Origin: Paenibacillus thalictri | GTDB lineage: Bacteria > Bacillota > Bacilli > Paenibacillales > NBRC-103111 | Length of the DNA stretch: 64,000 nt | Assembly (NCBI RefSeq): GCF_004307995.1 | Contig: NZ_SIRE01000037.1 | Location: forward strand, 1-64,000 | Direction of reading: 5' to 3' | Part shown: positions 17,792 to 26,881 of the stretch, in pieces | Layout of the letters: each line of letters begins with the position of its first letter | How positions within the stretch are numbered: position 1 is the stretch's first letter | Translations under genes and position numbers: made by a program | The notes under the pieces: generated by a model | The model's input: the letters and a program-made list of their open reading frames with translations, nothing else | Database searches by the model: none | Told to the model about the DNA's origin: nothing

Positions 17792-19457
17792 TCCACTTTC
17801 TTTTTGAGCTTAAAATTTCAAGTCCGAGCAGCATCAAGGTCGTCAAACCGACGGAAACGACGGCCATCGCCATGCCAAGCGACACCTTGCCCTGCTCGAA
17901 TTGCGCAAATATATACGTTGCCGACGTTTCCATCGACGGCGGCAAAATGAGCAGCGACGCGACAAGCTCGCGGATCGAGATCGTAAATGTCATCATCCAT
18001 CCGGCCAGCATGCCGGGCGCAATAAGCGGCAGCAGAATGCGCCGCGCGATCATCCAGGAGCCCGCTCCGAACACGCGTCCGGCTTGAAACAGCGACGGAT
18101 CAAGCTGGCTGAAGCTCGCCTTGACGTACTGCACCGTATAAGGCAGGAAAAAAACGACATAGGTGAGCACGACCATGCCGTACGTATTGTACAGCGGAAT
18201 GGGCATCCACGGCGCATTCCAGAGCAGAATCAAACCAAGCACAATTACGATGCCGGGTACGGTGTTGGGCAGCAGGCTGAGCAGATCCGTAACCCTTTGC
18301 GGCACAGTCTTCGAGCGGTGAATCATCAGCGCGGCGAATGTTCCCAGGATAACGGCGATCGTTGCCGCAACCAAGGACAAGCTGAAGCTGTTCCACAGCG
18401 CGATCAAGCTTTTGGAGCCCCAGGCCAGCAGGTCCGCGTAGTTGTGCAGGGTCAGGTTGCTCCACGCCAAGCCGCCGCCGCGCAGCTTCATGAGCGATGC
18501 GGCGATGATCGAGAAATATGGCACGCCGATGGCAAACACGAGCAGCAGCACTACATAAAGCCAAGCCAGAACGGCACGCCAGCCGCTGAGCAGCACGATT
18601 TTGCCGCGCGAGCCTTTGCCGCCTACCAGCGAATACGAATAACGGCGCGTCACCAGCGACTGCATATACCACAGCACCAAACATGTGCCCAGCAGCACGG
18701 AAGCAAGCGACGTCGCTTTGCCGAAATCGATCGGCCAGCTGGAAATGTATTTATGGATCTCGGAGGTCAGCACGTAAAAGCCAATCTTTCGCCCGAACGT
18801 TGCAGGCGTGCCGAACTCGGCGATCGTTTTCACGAAGATGAGCAGCGCGCCCATCGCATAACTTGACATCAGCAGCGGCACAACAACGCGCCGGAAGCGG
18901 TACGCAAAGCCGCCTCCGTGCAGCGCCGCCGCTTCCTCGAGGCTGCCGCCGATTCGCTGCAGCGCCCCGCGCAAAATCAAATACAAAAATGGGAACAAAT
19001 GCAGGCTCATGATCAGCACCAAGCCAAATACAGAGAAGAAGCTTGGCGTCCACGCCGCGGTCCATGGCATAAACTGCTCCATATAACCGTTGCGCTGCAT
19101 AAATAAAATCCAGCCCATCGAGCCGATATAAGGCGGTGTCATAAACGGAATCAGCAGCACGATATCCAGCCATCTGTGCCGGCCTAGGCTTGATCTCGCG
19201 CTCAGCCACGCAAGCGGCAGGGCGAGCACGGTCGTTCCGATGACGACCCATAAGCCGACCCACAGCGAGTTTACGAATACTTCGGCCAAGTCACCTTGAG
19301 CGATCGTACGAAGCGGAGCAAGTATATCCAGCCGGTCGGCCGGATATACGCTCGTTAAGAAAATGAGTACTAGCGGGACAACCACAAGCGCCGTCAGCAA
19401 AACAAATGCCAAAGTCATCCCGATTTTATTCAAAGGCGTGGCGCCGGAAACTTGCAT
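17784..19457 (-). CDS. ABC transporter permease, duplicated (FbpB/PhnU type)
   Basis: 557 residues with two consecutive binding-protein-dependent permease domains, so one polypeptide probably makes both channel halves. EAA-like loops are LEEAAALHGGGFAYRFRRVVVP in the first half and LFQAGRVFGAGSWMIARRILLP in the second. This architecture is typical of ferric-iron (FbpB) and 2-aminoethylphosphonate importers. It lies 21 bp downstream of the binding-protein gene. The substrate cannot be fixed from sequence alone. Confidence 0.9.
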   Translation of the reverse strand: MQVSGATPLNKIGMTLAFVLLTALVVVPLVLIFLTSVYPADRLDILAPLRTIAQGDLAEVFVNSLWVGLWVVIGTTVLALPLAWLSARSSLGRHRWLDIVLLIPFMTPPYIGSMGWILFMQRNGYMEQFMPWTAAWTPSFFSVFGLVLIMSLHLFPFLYLILRGALQRIGGSLEEAAALHGGGFAYRFRRVVVPLLMSSYAMGALLIFVKTIAEFGTPATFGRKIGFYVLTSEIHKYISSWPIDFGKATSLASVLLGTCLVLWYMQSLVTRRYSYSLVGGKGSRGKIVLLSGWRAVLAWLYVVLLLVFAIGVPYFSIIAASLMKLRGGGLAWSNLTLHNYADLLAWGSKSLIALWNSFSLSLVAATIAVILGTFAALMIHRSKTVPQRVTDLLSLLPNTVPGIVIVLGLILLWNAPWMPIPLYNTYGMVVLTYVVFFLPYTVQYVKASFSQLDPSLFQAGRVFGAGSWMIARRILLPLIAPGMLAGWMMTFTISIRELVASLLILPPSMETSATYIFAQFEQGKVSLGMAMAVVSVGLTTLMLLGLEILSSKRKWNA

Positions 19458-19478
19458 GATCAGCTCAACCTTTTTCGA

Positions 19479-20609
19479 TTATTTAAAAAGCTGGGTAAAT
19501 TTCTTCGTTACCGCATCGCCGTTGGCGTCCATCCAATTCCAGTCGATCTTCATTTGCGGAATTTGCTCCGTGCCCGGACGGTCTTTCGCTTTTACATCTT
19601 TGCGGCCCGGCAGCAAGTAGGTTTCAGCAACCATTTTTTGTGCCTCGTCGGACAGCAGGTAGTCGATAAACGCTTTGGCGTTGTCCACGTTTTTGCTTGA
19701 TTTAACAATCGCCGCCGGACGCGGGCTGATGACCGTTCCGCTCTCCGGATACAGCAAGTCGATCGGTTCGCCTTTGGCTTTGGCTTGGTAAGTCATATAG
19801 TCCACCGCTGCGGCTACGACGCTTTTGGCTCCTGTGATGACCGGATCCAGCGCTTCTTGGTTGGCGCCGGCCATGGCTGCTCCGTTTTTCTTGTATTGCT
19901 CAAGCAAATCCCAGCCGCCGTCGCCTTTCAAACTCAAGTAGCCGGTGACAAAATCAAGCGCCGAACCCGATTGTGCCGGATCGGGGATATTCACAACGCC
20001 TTTCCATTCCGGCTTGGTCAAGTCAGCCCACTCTTTCGGCGGCGTCTTGACAAGCTTCGTATTGTAGGCGATACCCAGCGCCGACGCGCTGTAACCAAAG
20101 AAGCTGCCGTCCTTGTCGGACCATTCCGGAATCAGCTTATCCGCGTTTTTGGCTTCTTTGTAATCCAGTGTCAACCCGCTTTTCTTAAGTCCTTGCGCGG
20201 AAGGAAGCGAGGCAAGCACAACGACGTCGACTACCGGATTCGCTTTCTCCGCTTCCATCCGGGATAAAATTTTCCCCGTTGTTCCTTGGAACATCTCGAC
20301 TTTTACGCCGGTTTTTGTTTCATAACCTTTCTGAATCGCTTCCGCCAGCTCTTTCGGGCCTGCGCTGTACACGACCAGTTTGCCGCTCAGTTTCTTCTCT
20401 TCCGGTTTCGCTGCCGCCGGAGCCGCTTGTTGAGCCGCCGGCTGCGTCTGCTGTTCCGCCGGTTTTTGCGCTGCTGCGCCGTTCGCATTACCCGAAGCGG
20501 CATTAGAGCCTCCCGTATTGGTGCCGCAGCCTGCCATTCCGAAACCTACCGCAGCTGTTAAAAGCACCAGCGCCCCGTTTTTCCATTTGTTATTGAATTG
20601 CATATTCAT
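19479..20609 (-). CDS. Fbp-type ABC transporter substrate-binding lipoprotein
   Basis: About 376 residues. The signal peptide ends in GMAGC, followed by a long Ala/Gln/Pro linker and a type 2 binding domain (GKLVVYSAGPKELAEAI, FFGYSASALGIAYNTKLV, GVVNIPDPAQSGSALDFV). It resembles ferric-iron and 2-aminoethylphosphonate binders. The frame runs to 20675, but AAGGAGG lies inside that extension, 8 bases before the ATG at 20609. Its start overlaps the ATPase stop by 20 bp. Confidence 0.9.
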   Translation of the reverse strand: MNMQFNNKWKNGALVLLTAAVGFGMAGCGTNTGGSNAASGNANGAAAQKPAEQQTQPAAQQAAPAAAKPEEKKLSGKLVVYSAGPKELAEAIQKGYETKTGVKVEMFQGTTGKILSRMEAEKANPVVDVVVLASLPSAQGLKKSGLTLDYKEAKNADKLIPEWSDKDGSFFGYSASALGIAYNTKLVKTPPKEWADLTKPEWKGVVNIPDPAQSGSALDFVTGYLSLKGDGGWDLLEQYKKNGAAMAGANQEALDPVITGAKSVVAAAVDYMTYQAKAKGEPIDLLYPESGTVISPRPAAIVKSSKNVDNAKAFIDYLLSDEAQKMVAETYLLPGRKDVKAKDRPGTEQIPQMKIDWNWMDANGDAVTKKFTQLFK

Positions 20610-21603
20610 ATTCAATTCCTCCTTCATTGGATTGGTTTTCATTTTCGATATGGCAAATATGTTGCGGCGATACATACAATTCCGCCGTTTCGCCGGCGGA
20701 AAGCCGCGTTCCGTGGTATGCGGTCCAGCTTCCGAGCTGCCCCATATCCAGCTGTATTTCGTATCGGTCCCCCATGTAACTTACACTGCGGATGGTTGCC
20801 CGGTAAGTCTCAAGCCCCGGCTCCCGCTGCCAGCGAATGTGCTCAGGACGAATCATTCGCTTACCCGGCTCAAGCCAGTTCGACTTCCCGATAAAACTTG
20901 CTACAAAAGGATGGGCGGGCATGGCGTAAATCTGCTCCGGCGTGCCTGACTGCAGCACGCGGCCGTCCTTCATCACCACGACTTCGTCGGACATCGACAT
21001 CGCTTCCGTCTGGTCGTGCGTCACATACAGCGCGGTCAAACCGAAGTCGCGCACCAGGCTTGTCAGCTCCGTCCGCATCTCGTCCCGCAGCATCGCATCC
21101 AGCGCGCTGAGCGGTTCGTCGAACAACACAAGCTGCGGTCTGGCGACAACCGCACGCGCAAATGCGACACGCTGCTGCTGTCCGCCCGACAGCTGATGCG
21201 GGAGACGTTTCTCCATTCCGCCGAGACGCACGCGTTCGATCGCTTCCAGCACGCGGGACGGCATCTCTTTGGACTGCCCCGTAGCGCGCAACCCAAAAGC
21301 AACATTTTCAAACACGGTCATGTGCGGCCATAACGCAAAGTCCTGAAACACCATGCCGAAATTACGGCGGTGTACGGGTTTGTCCACCCGCTTGCCGGAT
21401 GAGAATATAACCTCATCCCCCACCCGGATCTCACCCGCATCGGGTGACTCGAGCCCGGCAATCATCCGTAACAGCGTCGTTTTGCCGCAGCCCGACGGAC
21501 CAAGCAACGTCGTAAATCCTCCTTTGCGAATCCGCAAGCGGGTCGGCTTTAGCGCCTGCACTTGACCAAACGACTTGGCCAGACCGTCAATGATAATATC
21601 CAT
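20590..21603 (-). CDS. ABC transporter ATPase (FbpC/PotA type)
   Basis: 337 residues. Walker A is GPSGCGKTT, the signature is LSGGQQQRVAFARAV, Walker B is VLFDEPLSALD, and the switch His is in YVTHDQTEAMSM. A C-terminal TOBE-like region (MIRPEHIRW) follows. It energises the importer encoded by the next two genes and is the first gene of that operon. Family assignment is secure. Iron(III) or 2-aminoethylphosphonate are the most likely substrates. Confidence 0.93.
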   Translation of the reverse strand: MDIIIDGLAKSFGQVQALKPTRLRIRKGGFTTLLGPSGCGKTTLLRMIAGLESPDAGEIRVGDEVIFSSGKRVDKPVHRRNFGMVFQDFALWPHMTVFENVAFGLRATGQSKEMPSRVLEAIERVRLGGMEKRLPHQLSGGQQQRVAFARAVVARPQLVLFDEPLSALDAMLRDEMRTELTSLVRDFGLTALYVTHDQTEAMSMSDEVVVMKDGRVLQSGTPEQIYAMPAHPFVASFIGKSNWLEPGKRMIRPEHIRWQREPGLETYRATIRSVSYMGDRYEIQLDMGQLGSWTAYHGTRLSAGETAELYVSPQHICHIENENQSNEGGIEYEYAIQ

Positions 21604-21766
21604 GCCGCTTTCTTTCCCCCATCCTTAATGCTGCCATGTTCTGCTGTCTGTGTACCAAGCTATGTATTCAAAAAGCAAGCTTCTTGAACACCTCAACAAG
21701 TTCTAGTGTACAGGAGAAAGTTTCGAGCTTTGTTATCGCTGGGTTAATGGACTGTTAATTTTATCG

Positions 21767-21800
21767 ATAGGATCTATTCATCTTCATAGATTTTATCTAT
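21767..21800. promoter_or_regulatory. Two ATAG...CTAT dyads, candidate LysR binding sites
   Basis: Within the 375-bp gap between the divergent ATPase and LysR genes are ATAG-N3-CTAT (21767-21777) and the 15-bp inverted repeat ATAGATTTTATCTAT (21786-21800), which contains the LysR-type T-N11-A spacing. Their centres are about 21 bp (two helical turns) apart. No other gene-like feature is visible in this gap. Confidence 0.5.
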
Positions 21801-21978
21801 ACTGCAAGTAGAGCGATGTGCGGCGGATCCATTTCCAATACGTACGGCTCCCGAACGCGTGTACCGGCGTCGTGTGGCGGCGGTCGCCCCCTATCCTTTT
21901 GCAAAAACGCAAATGTGGCCGCCGGATGTCGGATGAGGCGACCTGAATACGCCCCCCGTGAATGGAGGTTTACAAGTT

Positions 21979-22878
21979 ATGAATTTCCATCTGCTTAAGT
22001 TGAAAATCGTCGAATTGCTCGAACGCCACAAAAAAATAACGTCCGTCGCCGACGCGCTTGATTTACGGCAGCCCACCGTCTCCTTCCATATGAAAAGCCT
22101 GGAGCAGGAGCTGGGCGTGCAGTTGTTCGAGTCGCGCGGCGGCAAGACGTTTCTGACCGAAGCGGGTCTTGCGCTTCACCATTATGCCGTTAAAATCAAC
22201 GCCCTCGCTTATGAAGCGGAGCGGGTCGTCAAGGAATTTCAGGTGCCGGGGAGAGGATCGCTGAAGCTCGGGGCCAGCTACGTGCCGGGTACCTATTTGC
22301 TGCCCGGGCTGCTGTGCAGTTTCGCCAAGCTGTACCCGCACATTACCGTTTCGCTGACGGTGAAAACCGCCCCCGTCATCAAAGAAATGCTGGTCAATCA
22401 TGAAATCGATTTGGCCGTATTTTCCGCCGAGCCTTTTCAACTGGCCCCGCTGGCCGCGGATACGTTGTGCGAAGACGAAATGGTCGTTGTGTTTGCAGCC
22501 GGACACAAGCTGGGCCAAGAAGACAAGCTGACTCCGGAGATGCTGGCGAAACTGCCGTTTGTGATGCACAGCCCGGACTCCAGCACCGGGGAATTAACCG
22601 CCAAATGGATGCATGCAAACCAGGTTTCGCTGCAAGCGGCGATGCAGCTCGATTCGCTGGAAACGATCAAACAGATGGTCATCCAAAGCGACGCCGTCTC
22701 ATTCCTGTCCAAGCTGGCGGTGCACCGGGAACTGGAGCGCGGCGAGCTGATCTGCCGCCCGATCCCGGAAAGCGACTTCAAGCGGTATATTTTATATGCA
22801 ATCAACGAAAACCGGCTGCCGTCCGTGCTGCTTGACGCTTTTTTACGTCATTTGCTGGAGGGCCGGAAAGAGGGGTAA
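21979..22878 (+). CDS. LysR-family transcriptional regulator
   Basis: 299 residues. The N-terminal helix-turn-helix is VADALDLRQPTVSFHMKSLEQELG, followed by the co-inducer domain (LKLGASYVPGTYLLPGLL, LLVNHEIDLAVFSAEP-like pattern). GGAGG about ten bases upstream selects the ATG at 21979 over a GTG at 21958. It diverges from the Fbp/phosphonate-type ABC operon, the usual arrangement for a LysR regulator and its target, and the ATAG...CTAT dyads lie between them. The effector is unknown. Confidence 0.92.
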   Translation: MNFHLLKLKIVELLERHKKITSVADALDLRQPTVSFHMKSLEQELGVQLFESRGGKTFLTEAGLALHHYAVKINALAYEAERVVKEFQVPGRGSLKLGASYVPGTYLLPGLLCSFAKLYPHITVSLTVKTAPVIKEMLVNHEIDLAVFSAEPFQLAPLAADTLCEDEMVVVFAAGHKLGQEDKLTPEMLAKLPFVMHSPDSSTGELTAKWMHANQVSLQAAMQLDSLETIKQMVIQSDAVSFLSKLAVHRELERGELICRPIPESDFKRYILYAINENRLPSVLLDAFLRHLLEGRKEG

Positions 22879-22909
22879 GCGGGGATGAGCGGGCAATGTT
22901 GTCAGGTTA

Positions 22910-23442
22910 ATGTTGTGTCAGGTTAGCGATAAATGGCTGGTTTTCAGAACGCGTGTAGGCCACAGCATTAGCGCAATCATATCGGGATGATGGAGGAGTA
23001 GAACTGGAACCATAAAATGCTTGAACGCAGCAAATAAAGCGGCATCTTAGACTTCGATACAACTTGGTGAAAGTTGATCTTTGGTTAGGCGTCTGTAACG
23101 GACATCCTCGTCGCCATGGTTGGCGTTGCCTTATACCTGCGAACATCATGCTCCACCGTAACGGACAGGAGCGTCGTTATGTGGCAAAAAAACCGGGGTT
23201 ATCATTTTTTACGGACATATGCGCCTTTATTTGCCAAAAAAAGCCGGGGAAACCGTGAGGTTAGGCCGAATAAGAGCGACGGTGTCCGTTACGTTTAGCA
23301 AACCTCAGATTTGGGTTACATAGTTGCGCCCACGTCCGTTAGAGCTGGCCCCCCCCTCCATCGTTAAGGGATGCACACAATAAATCGACGGTCTCACTCA
23401 GTCCGCGTTATCCATTCGGATAGGTTCTATGTCCAGAACGGG
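22910..23442. repeat. Dispersed non-coding repeat, copy 1
   Basis: This gene-free region is clearly homologous to 32277-32929 in the same orientation. Shared landmarks in order include GGTTAGCGATA, AATCATATCGGGAT, CATGCTTGAACGCAGCAAA-like and CGGGGTTATCATTTTT segments, AGGCCGAATAAGAGCGACGG, AACCTCAGATTTG and GGTTCTATGTCCAGA. TAACGGAC or its complement recurs at intervals. Only one degenerate copy of the 36-bp unit expanded in copy 2 is present. It fills the gap between lysR (plus) and the Rpn remnant (minus), so it lies between converging genes. Short open frames within it are not conserved between copies. Confidence 0.8.
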
Positions 23443-23513
23443 CGATGATCGACCAGTCCGTTCGTTAGCTATTACCACGCACTGGCTTCTCTTTTTCTTG
23501 GCTAACTTTAGCT

Positions 23514-23945
23514 TTACTGTCTTAAAGCAATAATTTCAGCCACAGACAGCCCCGAGGCTTTGATTATAATAGAAATTTCCACTCCAAGCTTAAGAAGCTC
23601 CAGGGCCATCTGAACGGCTTTCTTCTTCTCGCCGCGAGCTTCACCCTCAGCCAAAGCTCCTTCAATCATGGAAGCTTCATCATGCAGGTACTTCTGCCTG
23701 TCTTCATATAATCGGCGGGCCTCGGCATCCTGACTAAGAAATTCCAACGTGTCCATTGCTTTTTTCAATACAGGCTCGTTCATCGTCAGCACCTCCCAAT
23801 TGGATTTATCGACACCTTTTAAAAAGAGTAACCAGTTAACCAATCCATCGCGCTTGAGCGGAGCCGCATGATCGTTCGTGAACAATTGAGTGTTAAGTTT
23901 AAACCAGAACTCCCCTTCAGACGGCGTGAAGGGGATCTCCGGTTA
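23514..23945 (-). pseudogene. Rpn/PD-(D/E)XK transposase-family nuclease, 5'-truncated remnant
   Basis: About 140 codons resemble the C-terminal part of Rpn-type (recombination-promoting nuclease, formerly YhgA-like) proteins: DGLVNWLLFLKGVD, then LEFLSQDAEARRLYEDRQKYLHDEAS, an acidic-basic GEARGEKKKAV stretch and a C-terminal helix ending IIALRQ. The frame continues upstream to a stop at about 23945 as EGEFWFKLNTQLFTND, but the N-terminal nuclease domain is absent. The region before it is occupied by the MerR-GGDEF gene, only a few bases away. It is therefore a truncated remnant, probably left by a rearrangement. Confidence 0.7.
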
Positions 23946-23953
23946 TATAACTT

Positions 23954-24844
23954 CTACGCACCGTACGATTCGATAGCAAACGAGTTAGGTCCTTTTTGCC
24001 TTGCATGGTCAATGACCTCAATGGAATTTTCAACTATGTTGCGGATATTTGTTTTATTTTTGAACGGCCCGACCAGCCCGCCGATGTAACATCCCATTTG
24101 CTTCGGACAACCGATAACGGCAAAATCAAAATGCTTCATATCGTTGATGATGCTTTCGGCGATTAAGTTGGTCTCATCCTTGCCCGCTTTGGCAAATACG
24201 ATAAATTCATCGCCATGCGCCCGGCCAAGGGTTGCGTGAGTGAAGTATTTTTGGACGTTGGATTCAATCATTTGATAACAAGCGACAATGACGTTGTCCC
24301 CTACTTCGAAGCCGTAATCGTCATTCACTTGTTTGAAGTGGCTGATGTCAAACCGAAATACCGCGAAACTGTCATCGTTCGAACACAAAGCAACGATATT
24401 GGCTACGTTTTCAAGAAACATTTCCATGTTGGGAATGTTCTTTTTGATTTCATGCACATCCGCCGATCCTATATGCTGCAAATCGATTTTTTTATCCATT
24501 TCAAATCCCTCTTTCTCAATGATGGTGATGAGCCGGTCTATGGCCATTTTCTTCTGGATCTGTTCATTTAGCGCTGAGGTAATGGCGATGCGTTTGCGTA
24601 TCAATTGGTGAACGACGATCGTACTCTCAATGGGACCGCTGATGAGTTCTTTAATTTCACTCAAGGAAAAATCGAGGCTCTTGAGAATAACAATCCAATT
24701 CAGAAGATGCGATTGCTCTGATGTATAGGAGCGATAGCCTGTCTCGGAATCAATGGCCGCTGGCTTCAGCAGCCCGATCTCGTCGTAGTGCCGAAGCATT
24801 TTTGCGGTGACCTGATTTAATTCTGCGAACTCCCCAATTTTCAA
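23954..24844 (-). CDS. MerR-type regulator fused to a GGDEF (HGDEF) domain
   Basis: About 296 residues. Residues 1-70 form a MerR helix-turn-helix (MKIGEFAELNQVTAKMLRHY, DEIGLLKPA, TGYRSY). A coiled-coil-like segment covers about 75-112. The rest is a GGDEF domain: the Mg-binding FRFDISHFKQVNDDYGFEVGD is intact, and the signature reads RAHGDEF (HGDEF at 210-214), so the first Gly is His. A GGDEF domain makes or senses c-di-GMP, so this could be a DNA-binding protein tuned by nucleotide. AAAGGATG precedes the TTG at 24844; an in-frame ATG at 24862 has poorer spacing. It is isolated, followed closely by the Rpn remnant. Confidence 0.82.
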   Translation of the reverse strand: MKIGEFAELNQVTAKMLRHYDEIGLLKPAAIDSETGYRSYTSEQSHLLNWIVILKSLDFSLSEIKELISGPIESTIVVHQLIRKRIAITSALNEQIQKKMAIDRLITIIEKEGFEMDKKIDLQHIGSADVHEIKKNIPNMEMFLENVANIVALCSNDDSFAVFRFDISHFKQVNDDYGFEVGDNVIVACYQMIESNVQKYFTHATLGRAHGDEFIVFAKAGKDETNLIAESIINDMKHFDFAVIGCPKQMGCYIGGLVGPFKNKTNIRNIVENSIEVIDHARQKGPNSFAIESYGA

Positions 24845-25129
24845 ACGAAGACATCCTTTCATAAGTGATTCCGGCCGGAACTCCTTACGTTAACCATAAA
24901 CCTTACCACAACAGGAAAGTCAATACTCCCGAATAGAAAAAACCGCATTTTCACAAAAAATCTTGCCGCTATAGCTGGCGCGGAGAACGCTGCCATACAT
25001 AACGGCAAGTTGTTGAGATATATGGATCTACACCGAGGTTAATCCGAACGTGAATGACAAGCCACCCCTATCTCTCGCTGTGCAAAATGGGGAGAAAATC
25101 TGTGTCTGCGAGTAAAGACTCCGGTTCGC

Positions 25130-25831
25130 TTAATGCTTGCGCACGGCAAAACGGCGAAAATGTGTGGTTACGGCAACGGCTCGGCTGCCTCTCAGGAACC
25201 GGCGATCGCCCACCCGCCATGTGTGGGTGCTTTTATTTTTTCTGCGGATGTAGACGTAGTTGTAGGGAGAAGTAGCGTAAATGGGATACCCTTTCTTGGA
25301 ACAATCCCTTAGAAATTTGACATCTTCGCCAAGCGAGCGATCCGAGAAACGTACGTTCTTGAGGATTTCCTTGCGGAACAGGATCGTTCCACCCTGAATG
25401 AAATTGACAAATTTGTTTTTTTCTTGAGGAGAGCGAATGATCAGCTTGTGGCTTGCAGCCAAATAGACGAGGCATGCGTGCTTGCCGAGTACCGGACTTC
25501 GTGTGCGCAGAAGCGCCTTGACTTGCTCCCTTAAATAATATGGGGAATAATAATCGTCGTGGTCAAATTTAGCGATAAGTGGATATTTAGCTCTGCAGAT
25601 GCCGCAATTTAAGCATTGTCCGAGCGAAATCCGCTCCGGCACTTGATACACGGTCACATTAGGATAACCGGCGGTTTTTTTCCGCCATTCCTTCAGATTG
25701 ATGCTATCCTTATTTATAATGATGATCAGTTCTTTTCGCTTGTAGCGCTGAGTCCGGTAATTATCCAAAATGTTGTCGAGAAAATGGGGCTGATGCGTGC
25801 ATGTGATTATGGACACCCCCGGTTCGGACAT
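25130..25831 (-). CDS. Family 2 glycosyltransferase
   Basis: About 233 residues with a GT-A fold. It starts PGVSIITCTHQPHFLDNIL, has the metal-binding FDHDDYYS motif and a GED motif (SLGEDVKFLRDCSK) typical of GT2 enzymes that transfer sugars from nucleotide donors. GGAGGGGG directly upstream favours the ATG at 25831 over 25852. No membrane segment is evident. There are no other envelope or polysaccharide genes nearby, so acceptor and role are unknown. It is an orphan in the low-gene-density segment 22.9-26 kb. Confidence 0.85.
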   Translation of the reverse strand: MSEPGVSIITCTHQPHFLDNILDNYRTQRYKRKELIIIINKDSINLKEWRKKTAGYPNVTVYQVPERISLGQCLNCGICRAKYPLIAKFDHDDYYSPYYLREQVKALLRTRSPVLGKHACLVYLAASHKLIIRSPQEKNKFVNFIQGGTILFRKEILKNVRFSDRSLGEDVKFLRDCSKKGYPIYATSPYNYVYIRRKNKSTHTWRVGDRRFLRGSRAVAVTTHFRRFAVRKH

Positions 25832-26030
25832 GAGCTCCCCCTCCATCTGCATACTTCCGCTAATTTCTTTACTTTATAAAATTCAAATTGGCGGAAGTTT
25901 GCTTGGGCCAAATGGGGGGACGAAGGCTTGACGATACATGCTGATGTGAATCGGAAACGCAGGTGTTTGCTGTCAGGACCAAGGGAGTTAAACCGTATAA
26001 AACGGCAGCGGCCCGCCTTACCTTCCAGCA

Positions 26031-26834
26031 TTAATTGATATTTAAGAAAGCAGCTTGCGGCGTCGTGCCGGATTGCCGGTATTCCGTAGGCGACACGCCC
26101 GTATGTTTCTTAAACATCCGAAAAAAATACGAATGATCGTAATACCCGAGATAATTCGAGATTTCCGTCACAGTCAGGTCGGAGTTCGACAGCATGCTGC
26201 AGGCTTCTTTCATCCGCAGCTGGTGAACGTATTGGATCGGCGAAAGCCCCGTTACTTCGCGGAACAATGAGATCGTATAGTTCGGGGAGCGGTGGATCAA
26301 CGCGGCCACTTGCTCAATGTTGACCGGCTGCCGGTAATGCGAAACCAAATATTCCTGCAGTTCCCCTGCCAGTTTCTGCTTGCTCGGCGCAATTTCTACC
26401 GATTCGAATTCACGTGAAGCAATGCCGACGATTTCGTTAAAAATGCCGTTGACCACCCATGGCTGAAATTTGCCGTCGCCCACCGTTTCATAAAACAAAC
26501 GTTCGAACCGGCGCTTCATATATTCGAATTTACGAATTTTGCATTTCACGTATGGCTCGGCGTTGAGCAGCGGCAGCTGCTGCGCGTCTTCCTCCTCATG
26601 CCTGAACAATACCGTTATTTTCTGATGGTCCTCTTCCACATTTTCGCCAGCCCGGATCACTCCGTTCGGAAAAAACAGCAGCTCGCCTTTTTCCAAAATA
26701 AACGACTTTCCCGCCAACGTGTATCGAACTTTCCCTTCCAGCACCAAAGCAAGCACGTTGGTGTCCGTAGCGCCGATGTCCTTACGCCAATTGGGAATGC
26801 GGTTGTCGAAATGAACGGAGCTTAAACATAACAT
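26031..26834 (-). CDS. AraC-family regulator with cupin-like sensor domain
   Basis: About 267 residues. The N-terminal sugar-binding cupin-like domain (TNVLALVLEGKVRYTLAGKSF, FPNGVIRAGE) is followed by two C-terminal helix-turn-helices (VAALIHRSPNYTISLFREV and VTEISNYLGYYDHSYFFRMF, ending GVSPTEYR). The ATG at 26834 gives a normal N terminus with AAGGGAT upstream; the extension to 26954 has no family similarity. It diverges from the sugar binder-permease-sulfatase operon and is its likely activator, through the TGTACA repeats in the shared gap. Confidence 0.9.
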   Translation of the reverse strand: MLCLSSVHFDNRIPNWRKDIGATDTNVLALVLEGKVRYTLAGKSFILEKGELLFFPNGVIRAGENVEEDHQKITVLFRHEEEDAQQLPLLNAEPYVKCKIRKFEYMKRRFERLFYETVGDGKFQPWVVNGIFNEIVGIASREFESVEIAPSKQKLAGELQEYLVSHYRQPVNIEQVAALIHRSPNYTISLFREVTGLSPIQYVHQLRMKEACSMLSNSDLTVTEISNYLGYYDHSYFFRMFKKHTGVSPTEYRQSGTTPQAAFLNIN

Positions 26835-26881
26835 GCGCCGGCGCCATCCCTTCTGAATTTTAGTTAGTTTCACTATAAGTG

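Noticed and set aside
23064..23298. Short open frames within repeat copy 1
   Set aside because: Apart from a short shared WQKNRGYHF peptide they do not match frames in copy 2, so the conservation is at DNA or RNA level.
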